A DNA stretch of 32,303 nt, from the NCBI RefSeq assembly GCF_010501035.1, contig NZ_QVMH01000025.1:1-32303 (forward strand). The letters run 5' to 3'. The position numbers were made by a program, and so were the translations under genes. Below, one piece after another: positions 8,645 through 16,466 of this stretch. Source of the DNA: Paludibacter sp. 221 (GTDB taxonomy: Bacteria; Bacteroidota; Bacteroidia; Bacteroidales; Paludibacteraceae). The notes below the pieces were generated by a model. That model saw only the letters and a list, made by a program, of their open reading frames with translations. It was not told the origin of the DNA and did not search any database. How positions within the stretch are numbered: the stretch's first letter is position 1; the number at the start of each line of letters is the position of its first letter.

Positions 8645-8758
8645 AAAAATAAATATGTTTTTACTTTATATTTAAACAAAAAAAGGCTTTTTGTGTTTAT
8701 AAGCGTTTTTTAAGGAGTTATATATTTATATTATACGTTTTTTCTGAAAATGTATTTG

Positions 8759-11644
8759 TTAAAAACTTTGTAAAAATTCGGTCAGGTTTACGTCCCTGTT
8801 CAGATTCATCTTTTTTCTTAACCGGTAGCGGCTCATCTCAACGCTTCTGAACGACATATTCAGCAACGGTGCAATGTCTTTAGAGCTTAACCCCATTTTG
8901 AGGTAGGCACATAGTTTTTTGTCGCTTACGGTAAGTACCGGATATTTTTCGCCCAATCTTTTCAAATATTTTTCGTAAACCATATCGAAGTTGGCTTCAA
9001 ATTTCTTCCAGTTATCGTCCCGCTCGATATTTTTTTTAATATCGTCCTGCATTTTCGACAATCTTCTTAATACACTTGTGGGTTCCTGATTGGTCTGAAT
9101 CTCTCCGGCTATTTTTTCTATGCTATGGTTTATCTCAAGCAGAATCTCGTTTTTGCGTATCAGGTTCATTGTAGAGCTTGCCAGTTCCTGTGATTTATGT
9201 CTTAGCTCGTATTGTAGTTTTTGGTTTCTCAGGGCAATAATTTCTTTTTCCCTCTCCTGAGCATCAGCCCTGAATCGCTCTTCTTGTTCCTGCATCTCTT
9301 TTTCTTTCTGAATTTTCATTTCGCGTGCGCCTTTTTGCGAGCGCTTGTTTATGAACACTATCAGCAGTATAATCGAACATAGGAACATTAATATGTATAT
9401 GGTTAAAGCAAGCGTAGATTCGTACCAAGGAGGTAGTATTGTGAAGTTATAACTTGTTTCTACTACCTCGTTGGTTATAGAGTTTTGGGCTTTTACCCTG
9501 AATGTATAGTCTCCTTTTGGGAGTTTTGTATATTCTTTTGTATTAATAGAGGAATAAGCAGACCAGGCAACATCGTAATTTTCCAGAAAATAACTATAGC
9601 TTACTATATTTTCACTTGTATATTCGGGGGCTACAAACTCGAACCGGATTGAATTTTGCTGGTATTTAAATTCAGGAATATTGATTTGTTCGCTTTGGTA
9701 GGCTCCTACTATCACGTCTCTTTCTTTAGTAAGATAGATGCTCCGTATTGATGCCTTGAAAGGAAAATCCTGAGTTTCATCAATCTTGGGCAGGTCTATC
9801 CATGAAAAACCATCTTCTGTATTTATAATAATAACATTCTCCGCAAAATTAAGGTCTAAAAATCCGGGAATCAGCTTGTTTTTTAGAAGAGGAAAGTTCT
9901 GGCTTTTTGTTATATAACTTCCATCCGGTTGTATAAGGGCTGCCTCTATCTCGGATTCGGAAATATACCAGATGTTTTTTTGTGGGTCTTCGAACAGGTG
10001 TTTCGAATATGGATGAATGCCAAAAAGGTTTTGAATATCTTCGGCATGTTTCAGCCTGTTTTCGGTTACATCGTATCTGAAAAAGCCTCCGTCGCTCGAG
10101 AAGATGACTTCGTCTTTGATTTTGAAAAAGATATTATTCCTGTTGGTGTAAAACCCTTTTGAAGTGTCGAACGATTCTATCGAAAATTCGTCGAAATCAT
10201 CGTTGAAATCGAGCTTTACTATCCCTTTTATCCAATGCGAAAACCATATGTTGCCGTACTTATCTTCTTCGAACATACCGCCCGAATCGCTGAAGCCTTT
10301 AATGAAATTGGATAGCTTCCATTTGCCCTGTTCTTTTTTTAATAGAAAGAAGCCGGCGTAGGAGGAGCCCAATATATATCCGGGCTTGGAGTTTAGTTTA
10401 ATAAAGTTCCATGTGCCGGGGATTCCCTCTATTTTCGTAGCTTCATTTCCGTTTACAATAAAAACTCCATGGTCGGTACCGCAAAAGAGTATATCGTCAA
10501 TTTCTTTCAAGCTCCAAACCTGTCCTTGTATGTTTTGAATGAGTTTTATCGAAAGAGGCTCAGGGGAGCTTTTTATAGGGTAGGGGGTGACATATAAACC
10601 CTGATTTGTTCCAAGGTATAATAAATTGTTTTTTATTAGAGAGGTATATCCGGCTCCAAAGCGGAGATTGTTACCGAATAAATCGTACACGGGTGAGTTG
10701 ATTATAACATAATCAATCCCTTTATCCAGACCCAGCCAGAGGTTCTCCTGATGGTCGAATTTCACACTTAAAACGGTGTTGTTTTGTAATCCGGAATGTA
10801 TATTGGAATATATATTTGTGTTATTTTCTAAATCTTTTACTAATAACCCGTTTCTTACGGTGCCTATGGCAAGTTTTGTACCTTTGATGTCGGCACTGAA
10901 AACCTGATTGTTGTATAAAAATTCATCAACGTCTGTTTTAAGTTTGCTTACCTTTTTGCCATCAAATACAAATAGACCATTAAAGTCGGTGACAAATAGT
11001 ATTTTATTTTTCTCGAAAGGTAAAATGGCACATACCTTTTTATTTTTTAATATATCCGAATCGGGCAGAGGTATAAAGAGGTCACCATTCATTATAAATG
11101 TACCATCTTTGCCGGTAGACACTATTAATAAATTATGCGCTGTTCCTGAACAATCAATTCTCTCGCTGAAATCAAATCGTTTCATGCTCTGATTTTTGTA
11201 ACGGAAAATCTCTTTTCCACTTTGGAAGTATAAGTTATCTTCTATTTCAAGTATTTTCCATATTTCAGTGAACTCCCGTTCCTCTTCCTTTATTTCTTGT
11301 GTTAACGAATGATATTGCAGGATACCATTGTTATTCCTTTCGTAAAAACCAAATTCGTTATACGCACCTGCATAAATACGGTCGGTTTTTTCATCATAAT
11401 GCAGAGACCGTACATTAGTATAGTTGCTTATAGGATAAAGGCTCCATTTGTTTCCGTCAAACTCTAACAGCCCATTATTATTTGCAAAATACATCCAGTT
11501 ATTAGCATGTTGGATGATATCCCAGTTCTGAGTTCCCGATTTAGATATATTCCGGTTATAGTTTTCCACAGCCGGATATATAGCCATAAGTTGAGTCGTT
11601 GAAAGGGCTATAACGAATAATAGTGAATATAAAAATCGTTTCAT
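8759..11644 (-). CDS. Membrane-spanning sensor/regulator (propeller, Y_Y_Y, LuxR-type HTH)
   Basis: A 961-residue one-protein regulator. After a signal peptide (1-21), the periplasmic part is a string of short beta-propeller blades as in hybrid two-component sensors (for example NLWLGLDKG and NIWFSHWIKG), ending in a Y_Y_Y domain with ...KLPKGDYTFRVKAQN. A single membrane helix spans about 740-765, followed by a charged coiled coil (about 770-840) and a C-terminal helix-turn-helix (about 903-950; LSSKDIAPLLNMSFRSVEMS) of the LuxR/GerE type. There is no histidine kinase or receiver domain, so signal passes directly from the periplasm to DNA, unlike classic hybrid two-component regulators. It diverges from the GH3/GH81 operon, the usual position of a local PUL regulator. 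It probably senses a beta-glucan oligosaccharide (inference). Confidence 0.85.
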   Translation of the reverse strand: MKRFLYSLLFVIALSTTQLMAIYPAVENYNRNISKSGTQNWDIIQHANNWMYFANNNGLLEFDGNKWSLYPISNYTNVRSLHYDEKTDRIYAGAYNEFGFYERNNNGILQYHSLTQEIKEEEREFTEIWKILEIEDNLYFQSGKEIFRYKNQSMKRFDFSERIDCSGTAHNLLIVSTGKDGTFIMNGDLFIPLPDSDILKNKKVCAILPFEKNKILFVTDFNGLFVFDGKKVSKLKTDVDEFLYNNQVFSADIKGTKLAIGTVRNGLLVKDLENNTNIYSNIHSGLQNNTVLSVKFDHQENLWLGLDKGIDYVIINSPVYDLFGNNLRFGAGYTSLIKNNLLYLGTNQGLYVTPYPIKSSPEPLSIKLIQNIQGQVWSLKEIDDILFCGTDHGVFIVNGNEATKIEGIPGTWNFIKLNSKPGYILGSSYAGFFLLKKEQGKWKLSNFIKGFSDSGGMFEEDKYGNIWFSHWIKGIVKLDFNDDFDEFSIESFDTSKGFYTNRNNIFFKIKDEVIFSSDGGFFRYDVTENRLKHAEDIQNLFGIHPYSKHLFEDPQKNIWYISESEIEAALIQPDGSYITKSQNFPLLKNKLIPGFLDLNFAENVIIINTEDGFSWIDLPKIDETQDFPFKASIRSIYLTKERDVIVGAYQSEQINIPEFKYQQNSIRFEFVAPEYTSENIVSYSYFLENYDVAWSAYSSINTKEYTKLPKGDYTFRVKAQNSITNEVVETSYNFTILPPWYESTLALTIYILMFLCSIILLIVFINKRSQKGAREMKIQKEKEMQEQEERFRADAQEREKEIIALRNQKLQYELRHKSQELASSTMNLIRKNEILLEINHSIEKIAGEIQTNQEPTSVLRRLSKMQDDIKKNIERDDNWKKFEANFDMVYEKYLKRLGEKYPVLTVSDKKLCAYLKMGLSSKDIAPLLNMSFRSVEMSRYRLRKKMNLNRDVNLTEFLQSF

Positions 11645-11692
11645 ATATAATATTTGAAATGAATAAAATTAACTTTTTTCCGAAAAACTATT

Positions 11693-11700
11693 CAAGTTTA
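11693..11700 (-). promoter_or_regulatory. Weak -7 candidate for the regulator gene
   Basis: The minus strand reads TAAACTTG, one mismatch from TAnnTTTG, about 49 bp before the regulator start. No -33 box is evident, consistent with a weak promoter. Confidence 0.3.
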
Positions 11701-11733
11701 GCTATTTTTCTACATTGAAGCGAGTGTTGAAAT

Positions 11734-11839
11734 ATGTTATAAAACATAATATATTGTATGTTGCTGTAAGACAGTTTTTTATTGTTTTTCTTGTTGTATA
11801 ATTGTTGAGTTGATTTTGAATATGGGTAGAGTTTTTGTG
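11734..11839 (+). promoter_or_regulatory. Candidate multi-part operator upstream of the GH3 operon
   Basis: Four elements occur here with spacing almost identical to those upstream of susC: dyad ATGTTATAAAACAT (11734-11747, preceded by AAAT); CTGTAAGACAG (11764-11774), a CTG-N5-CAG dyad 30 bp from the first; TTGTTGTATAATTG (11791-11804), a degenerate second copy exactly 57 bp from the first; and GAGTTTTTGTG (11829-11839), ending 10 bp before the -33 box. It sits between the divergent regulator and GH3 genes. Likely binding sites for the locus regulator (inference). Confidence 0.6.
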
Positions 11840-11849
11840 TGGATGAAAA

Positions 11850-11881
11850 TTTGAGCTTAAAAAGCGATACATATATATTTG
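11850..11881 (+). promoter_or_regulatory. Promoter of the GH3/GH81 operon
   Basis: TTTG (11850-11853), a 20-bp spacer and TATATTTG (11874-11881) match the Bacteroidota -33/-7 consensus fully. The transcript would begin near 11888, about 56 nt before the ATG at 11944. This also rules out the in-frame ATG at 11839 as the start. Confidence 0.75.
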
Positions 11882-11943
11882 CATCAGTCGGAAAGGCGAA
11901 AAAATCAACTCTTCAGTACAACTTTTTAAAAATTATAACTGAT

Positions 11944-14196
11944 ATGAAATTTGTGAATTTGAAACCAATCATTTATGTAGGATTAGTTCTTTTGTTTCTC
12001 ACGTCGTGTGGCGAGAACAAAAGCACGCAGAACAATCCGGTAGAAAAAAGTATAAACGATTTGTTGTCGAAAATGACATTGGAAGAAAAAATCGGTCAGA
12101 TGAATCAACTGACAGGTTTGGGATTGTCGGACGAAATGCAATATAATGTACGCGAAGGCAGGGTAGGGTCTATACTGAATGAGTTAGAGCCAACTGTAAT
12201 TAATGAGCTTCAACGTCTTGCAGTAGAGGAGAGCCGTTTAGGAATCCCCCTTATTTTTGCTCGTGATGTTATACATGGTTTTAAGACCATTTTCCCCATT
12301 CCACTGGGGCAGGCAGCAAGTTGGAATCCAAGTGTAGTAGAAGATGGCGCGCGCGTAGCGGCTATAGAAGCTGCTGCTGCCGGTATTCGCTGGACTTTTG
12401 CACCGATGATAGATGTTAGTCGCGACCCTCGTTGGGGACGGATAGCCGAAAGTTTGGGCGAAGACCCTTATCTTACTTCTGTATTAGGAGCTGCTATGAT
12501 TAAAGGCTTTCAGGGCGAAGACCTGTCGGCTCCAAACTCTATGGCGGCATGTGCCAAACACTTTGCGGGTTATGGGGCGAGCGAATCAGGAAAAGACTAT
12601 AACACAACATGGATTCCGGAACTTCAGTTGCGCGAACTTTATTTGCCTCCTTTTATAGCAGCAGCCGAAGCCGGAGCAGCTACCTTTATGTGTTCGTTCA
12701 ACGATATAAACGGGGTTCCTTCGTCGGGTAATCCTTACCTGAATAAAACCATCCTCAGAGACGAATGGAAATATGATGGATTATTGGTAAGCGACTGGGG
12801 CTCTATCGAACAAATGATTCCTCACGGAGTTTGTGCCGATTTGAAAGAAGCAGCGGAATTAGCTGCCAACGCTTATGTTGATATGGATATGATGGGATTT
12901 GCTTATATCAATTATTTGAAAGAATTGGTGGAATCGGGAGCGGTTTCGGAAAAAATCGTTGACGATGCGGTACGTAATATCCTGCGATTGAAACATCGCC
13001 TTGGTTTGTTTGAAAATCCGTATGTAGAAGTGTTGGACGAAATGCCGTTCTATACCGAGAGTTCTCTGCAAAAAGCAAAGCAAGCTGCGGTAGAAAGTGC
13101 AGTTCTCTTAAAGAATGACGGAAATGTATTGCCATTAGGCAGCAAGGTGAAAACAGTAGCGGTAGTAGGCCCATTGGCCGACGCTCAGGCCGACCAAGTT
13201 GGAACATGGTGTTTTGATGCAGAGCCTGAGCATAGTGTAACTCCGCTTACAGCGATAAGAAATGAGTATGGAAAAAAAGTAAACGTTATTGCCGAAAAAG
13301 GTTTGGTATATAGCCGCGATAAAGATAAAAAAGGTATAGAAAGGGCTGTGAATGCAGCAAAAAGATCAGATGTTGTTTTGTTTTTTGCCGGCGAAGAGTC
13401 AGTTCTTTCCGGAGAAGCACGCTCGCGCGCAGATATTAGTTTGCCGGGAGCGCAATCGGAAATGCTAACTGCGCTGAAAGCCACCGGCAAACCGGTTGTA
13501 TTAGTAATCATGGCAGGTCGTCCATTGACCATCGAAAAAGAAGTAAAAGAAGCTGATGCTGTTTTATATGCTTTTCATGGTGGTACAATGGCGGGGCCCG
13601 CTTTAGCCGACCTTATTTTTGGTAAAGCTATTCCTTCGGGAAAACTTCCGGTGACTATCCCGCGAATGGTAGGGCAAATTCCCGTTTATTATGCACATAA
13701 AAATACAGGACGACCGGGAGCAAACGTCGATTTGATAGACGATATTCCTGTCGGAACGTTGCAAACTTCCATTGGTTTCACAAGCTACCATTTGGATGCG
13801 GGTACTACTCCTCTATTCTCATTCGGATACGGATTGTCATATACCAACTTTGATTATTCGGATGTGAAATTGTCGAAAAATACAATTTCGAGAGGAGAAA
13901 CGCTGAATGTGGAATGTACAGTTAAAAATACGGGAAAATATGATGCTGCCGAAGTAGTACAGTTTTATATGCGCGATAAGGTTGCAAAACTGGCTCGTCC
14001 TGTACGCGAACTGAAAGGCTTCGAGAAAATACACCTGAAAGCAGGCGAATCGAAAACAGTGAAGTTTTCGCTGACAGAGGATGACTTGGCATACTGGAAC
14101 GAAGACATGGTAAAGCGTGCCGAACCGGGAGAATTTGAAGTTTGGGTTTCGCCAAACAGTCAGACAGGAAAAGCAGTGTCTTTTTATCTGAAATGA
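11944..14196 (+). CDS. GH3 beta-glucosidase lipoprotein (BglX-like)
   Basis: A 750-residue glycoside hydrolase family 3 enzyme, expected to remove glucose from the non-reducing end of beta-gluco-oligosaccharides. A signal peptide ends in the lipobox LTSC, so it is lipid-anchored, probably in the periplasm or at the outer membrane. Domains: TIM barrel with KHFAGYG (Lys205-His206) and nucleophile Asp284 in LLVSDWGS; alpha/beta sandwich with GEARSRADISLPGAQ, where Glu491 is the likely acid/base; and a C-terminal fibronectin III-like domain. The nearest well-known relative is BglX. It lacks a T9SS tail, unlike the other enzymes here, so it probably finishes digestion on imported oligosaccharides. 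First gene of the divergent operon, behind a near-consensus promoter. Confidence 0.88.
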   Translation: MKFVNLKPIIYVGLVLLFLTSCGENKSTQNNPVEKSINDLLSKMTLEEKIGQMNQLTGLGLSDEMQYNVREGRVGSILNELEPTVINELQRLAVEESRLGIPLIFARDVIHGFKTIFPIPLGQAASWNPSVVEDGARVAAIEAAAAGIRWTFAPMIDVSRDPRWGRIAESLGEDPYLTSVLGAAMIKGFQGEDLSAPNSMAACAKHFAGYGASESGKDYNTTWIPELQLRELYLPPFIAAAEAGAATFMCSFNDINGVPSSGNPYLNKTILRDEWKYDGLLVSDWGSIEQMIPHGVCADLKEAAELAANAYVDMDMMGFAYINYLKELVESGAVSEKIVDDAVRNILRLKHRLGLFENPYVEVLDEMPFYTESSLQKAKQAAVESAVLLKNDGNVLPLGSKVKTVAVVGPLADAQADQVGTWCFDAEPEHSVTPLTAIRNEYGKKVNVIAEKGLVYSRDKDKKGIERAVNAAKRSDVVLFFAGEESVLSGEARSRADISLPGAQSEMLTALKATGKPVVLVIMAGRPLTIEKEVKEADAVLYAFHGGTMAGPALADLIFGKAIPSGKLPVTIPRMVGQIPVYYAHKNTGRPGANVDLIDDIPVGTLQTSIGFTSYHLDAGTTPLFSFGYGLSYTNFDYSDVKLSKNTISRGETLNVECTVKNTGKYDAAEVVQFYMRDKVAKLARPVRELKGFEKIHLKAGESKTVKFSLTEDDLAYWNEDMVKRAEPGEFEVWVSPNSQTGKAVSFYLK

Positions 14197-14214
14197 TTTA
14201 TTAAGAGTTTTTAG

Positions 14215-14349
14215 TTTCCCCAATATAATAAGGATTGGGTTGTAGTTAACCAAAAGTGTGGTGCTCAGAGACAGAGTACCGGCGTATTTGAAATTTCGGG
14301 CGGTAATGCCGATAAGGTAAGGTATAGCCGCCTGAATTTACAAACTTGA
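14215..14349 (+). pseudogene. Orphan C-terminal coding remnant
   Basis: A frame of about 44 codons is open from just after a TAG at 14212 to TGA at 14347 with no start codon. It reads like a real protein end (NKDWVVV, then STGVFEISGGNADKVRYSRL). It cannot be expressed as it stands unless read through from upstream. I do not recognise the parent family. It is most simply the tail of a deleted gene between the GH3 and the next secreted protein; chance is possible given the short length. Confidence 0.4.
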
Positions 14350-14413
14350 ATAATAATTTGACTGGAAATATACAGTAAAAAATATATTAACTTACCTAAT
14401 AAAACATAGTATT

Positions 14414-16090
14414 ATGAAAACAATTACTTTAAAATTCAGAAGCATCCTTGTGATAGCTTTAGTGACTTTCTTTGGTTTTAACGTACATGCTGCTGAAATA
14501 TCTGCTTATTGTGGTTATTTAGTGGGTTCTACCGAAAATGCAAAGGCTTATATCAGTATTGAGACTTTGGCTAATGGCGATTTTGTAATGAGTATCAATC
14601 CATTTGCAGGCGACCGCAATACGGCTTTCCGTAATGATGGTTATGCTGATGGTGTGGTTGAAGCTATGACAGTAAATGACGACCAAAATGTTGGTTTCAA
14701 GTATTTCACAAGAACAATAAGTGATGATAAACTTCAGATAACTTTTACACCGGTTGCAGATATGATGACTGCGGGTGATGTGGTGTATATCAATGGAATA
14801 TTGGAATATGCAACAACAGGCGACGGCAACTTGTGGCCTACTTACCAGTTTACATACACTTATGGCTCGGTATGTGCAGGGGCTCCTACTGTAAGTGCCA
14901 CCCCTGAACTTTTGTCGTTCAGCCCTTACAAAGGCGAGCAAAAGTTTACAATTTCAGGCGAGAACTTAACCGGACCTATCACTTTATCTGCCCCAAAAGG
15001 TTTGACTCTAAGCACCGAAACATTAACCCCTGATGCAGAAGGAGTGATTGCAGGCGAGATTATTACAGTGAACTGGGTTGAGGGGTCGTCAGGAAGCAAT
15101 TCGATTACAGTAACAGGTGGTGGCCTGATAAATCCTAAAATGATTGCAATTGCCTCAACTGGTTTTTCCGACTATTGTAATAAAATAATTAATTATAATC
15201 AGGATGGTAAGCAGCACCCGGCATATCTTACGATAAACGTATCCGAAGATAAAAAAGAAGTGACTTTCTCTATCGCCCCTGTATATGGCGAAACTGCTAC
15301 ATGGAACGGCAACTCATTACCTGTCGGCAATGTACTTGTAAATGAGGTAGCTCCTACTACCGAGCCGGTTAAAACTATTTCGGCTGACAATACCGAAATT
15401 AAATTGACTTTTGATACTCCTTTGGCCGACAATGACATAGTTTCGTTTGGAAGTCCATTGGTTTGGACTACAAGTAATAGTGACCTGGAAAGCTGGGGAA
15501 ACTGTTTTATTGATGCTATACAGACATATACCGTAGGCTTGGGTTGCGAATTGGCAACATTGGAACTTCCTGAAATTACGAATGTAAGTTTCGTAAGTGC
15601 TACAGCTATTACAGCTAATGTGCAGGTTGTGGCTACAGAAGGAACTTTAGCTGTTGCGAAAATTCGTTTTTCAGAAGAAAATGACAAGGTAGATGATATA
15701 ACTTTAGACAAAACCGCCGACAATAATTACGTATTGACTGGCTTGACTGCAAATGAATCGTATTCGTTCGAAGTATATGCTGTAGACGCAGAAGGTAACG
15801 AGTCGGTTGTTTTTACAGACAAACTGGTATTTACTACTTCTTCAGATACTACTTCTTTAAAAGACAATCAGATAAGTACTTACATTATATATCCTAACCC
15901 TGTGAAAGATGTTCTTTATATTAATAGCAATGTAAATGAAATCGCATTTTTCACACTTCAGGGGCAACGTGTTTTATCAATGGCAAATGTAGAGTCGGTT
16001 GATGTTTCAGGTTTGTCCAAAGGATTGTACATTGTTCAGATTACTGATGAACTTGGCGACAAGGCTTCTTTCAAAATAGAAGTACGCTAA
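14414..16090 (+). CDS. Secreted protein with duplicated unknown module, Fn3-like domain and T9SS tail
   Basis: A 558-residue secreted protein with no recognisable catalytic domain. After a signal peptide (1-26) come module A (about 29-155), an Ig/IPT-like spacer (about 158-250), module B (about 252-378), a fibronectin III-like domain (about 384-477) and a T9SS sorting domain starting at IIYPNPVKD (491). Modules A and B appear to be diverged copies: each opens with a YC (Cys33, Cys255), is followed by an AY(I/L)(S/T)I strand, has a TIS-D ... (I)xxTF stretch and a late TYT-G-C or TYTYGSVC end (Cys154, Cys378). The Cys pairs may form disulfides. Its place between GH3 and GH81 suggests a cell-surface or released glucan-binding protein (inference). 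Confidence 0.7.
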   Translation: MKTITLKFRSILVIALVTFFGFNVHAAEISAYCGYLVGSTENAKAYISIETLANGDFVMSINPFAGDRNTAFRNDGYADGVVEAMTVNDDQNVGFKYFTRTISDDKLQITFTPVADMMTAGDVVYINGILEYATTGDGNLWPTYQFTYTYGSVCAGAPTVSATPELLSFSPYKGEQKFTISGENLTGPITLSAPKGLTLSTETLTPDAEGVIAGEIITVNWVEGSSGSNSITVTGGGLINPKMIAIASTGFSDYCNKIINYNQDGKQHPAYLTINVSEDKKEVTFSIAPVYGETATWNGNSLPVGNVLVNEVAPTTEPVKTISADNTEIKLTFDTPLADNDIVSFGSPLVWTTSNSDLESWGNCFIDAIQTYTVGLGCELATLELPEITNVSFVSATAITANVQVVATEGTLAVAKIRFSEENDKVDDITLDKTADNNYVLTGLTANESYSFEVYAVDAEGNESVVFTDKLVFTTSSDTTSLKDNQISTYIIYPNPVKDVLYINSNVNEIAFFTLQGQRVLSMANVESVDVSGLSKGLYIVQITDELGDKASFKIEVR

Positions 16091-16103
16091 TATAAATGAA
16101 TTT

Positions 16104-16261
16104 GATGAGGGTGTCTCAAAAGTATAAGGAACGCAAATTTCGCAAATAAACACAAATTCACACAAAGTTTATTTTGTTGAAATAAAGCAATTTAAAAAAG
16201 TCAAATTTGCGTAATCTGCGTAATTTGCGTTCAAAAAAAGATTTTTTGGGACAGGCTCATT
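16104..16261. repeat. Palindromic intergenic element (MITE-like)
   Basis: Outer arms GATGAGGGTGTCTCAAA (16104-16120) and TTTTTTGGGACAGGCTCATT (16242-16261) are imperfect inverted copies; inner arms GAACGCAAATT (16129-16139) and AATTTGCGTTC (16222-16232) are perfect. The inner part has a short tandem pattern of CGCAAAT/CACAAAT units. No protein is encoded. The arm ends resemble those at 5141, 25351 and 30988. The remaining gap to the GH81 gene holds only a terminator (16358-16405) and AT-rich sequence. Confidence 0.65.
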
Positions 16262-16357
16262 TAAAATTTTCAGATATTTTCTTATTTACACTTTGTTTTT
16301 TTCTGCTATAGAAATCATTATAGAAGGATAAAAATCATTAATCTATAATTTGTGTGA

Positions 16358-16405
16358 AACTGTCCGGAAAACGTAATCCCCGGTTTCCGGACAGTTCTTT
16401 TTTTT
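16358..16405 (+). terminator. Strong rho-independent terminator in the GH81 leader
   Basis: AACTGTCCGGAAA (16358-16370) pairs perfectly over 13 bp with TTTCCGGACAGTT (16384-16396), followed by C and eight T. It lies 61 bp before the GH81 ATG. Directly after it AACATGCC (16406-ish) and GGTATGTT form a second, weaker hairpin. It may terminate the upstream transcript or act as an attenuator for the GH81 gene. Confidence 0.8.
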
Positions 16406-16466
16406 AACATGCCGAAATCAGGTATGTTCACGGGGTCATTGTCTTTTAAAAACAGAAAATTATCCG

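Noticed and set aside
8171-8713. 180-codon plus-strand frame opposite the start of PL8
   Set aside because: It is antisense to a well-supported PL8 N-terminus and covers its promoter; no domain recognised.
11839-11943. Upstream in-frame ATG for the first GH3 gene
   Set aside because: It lies before the consensus promoter (11850-11881) and would hide the signal peptide and lipobox that begin at 11944.
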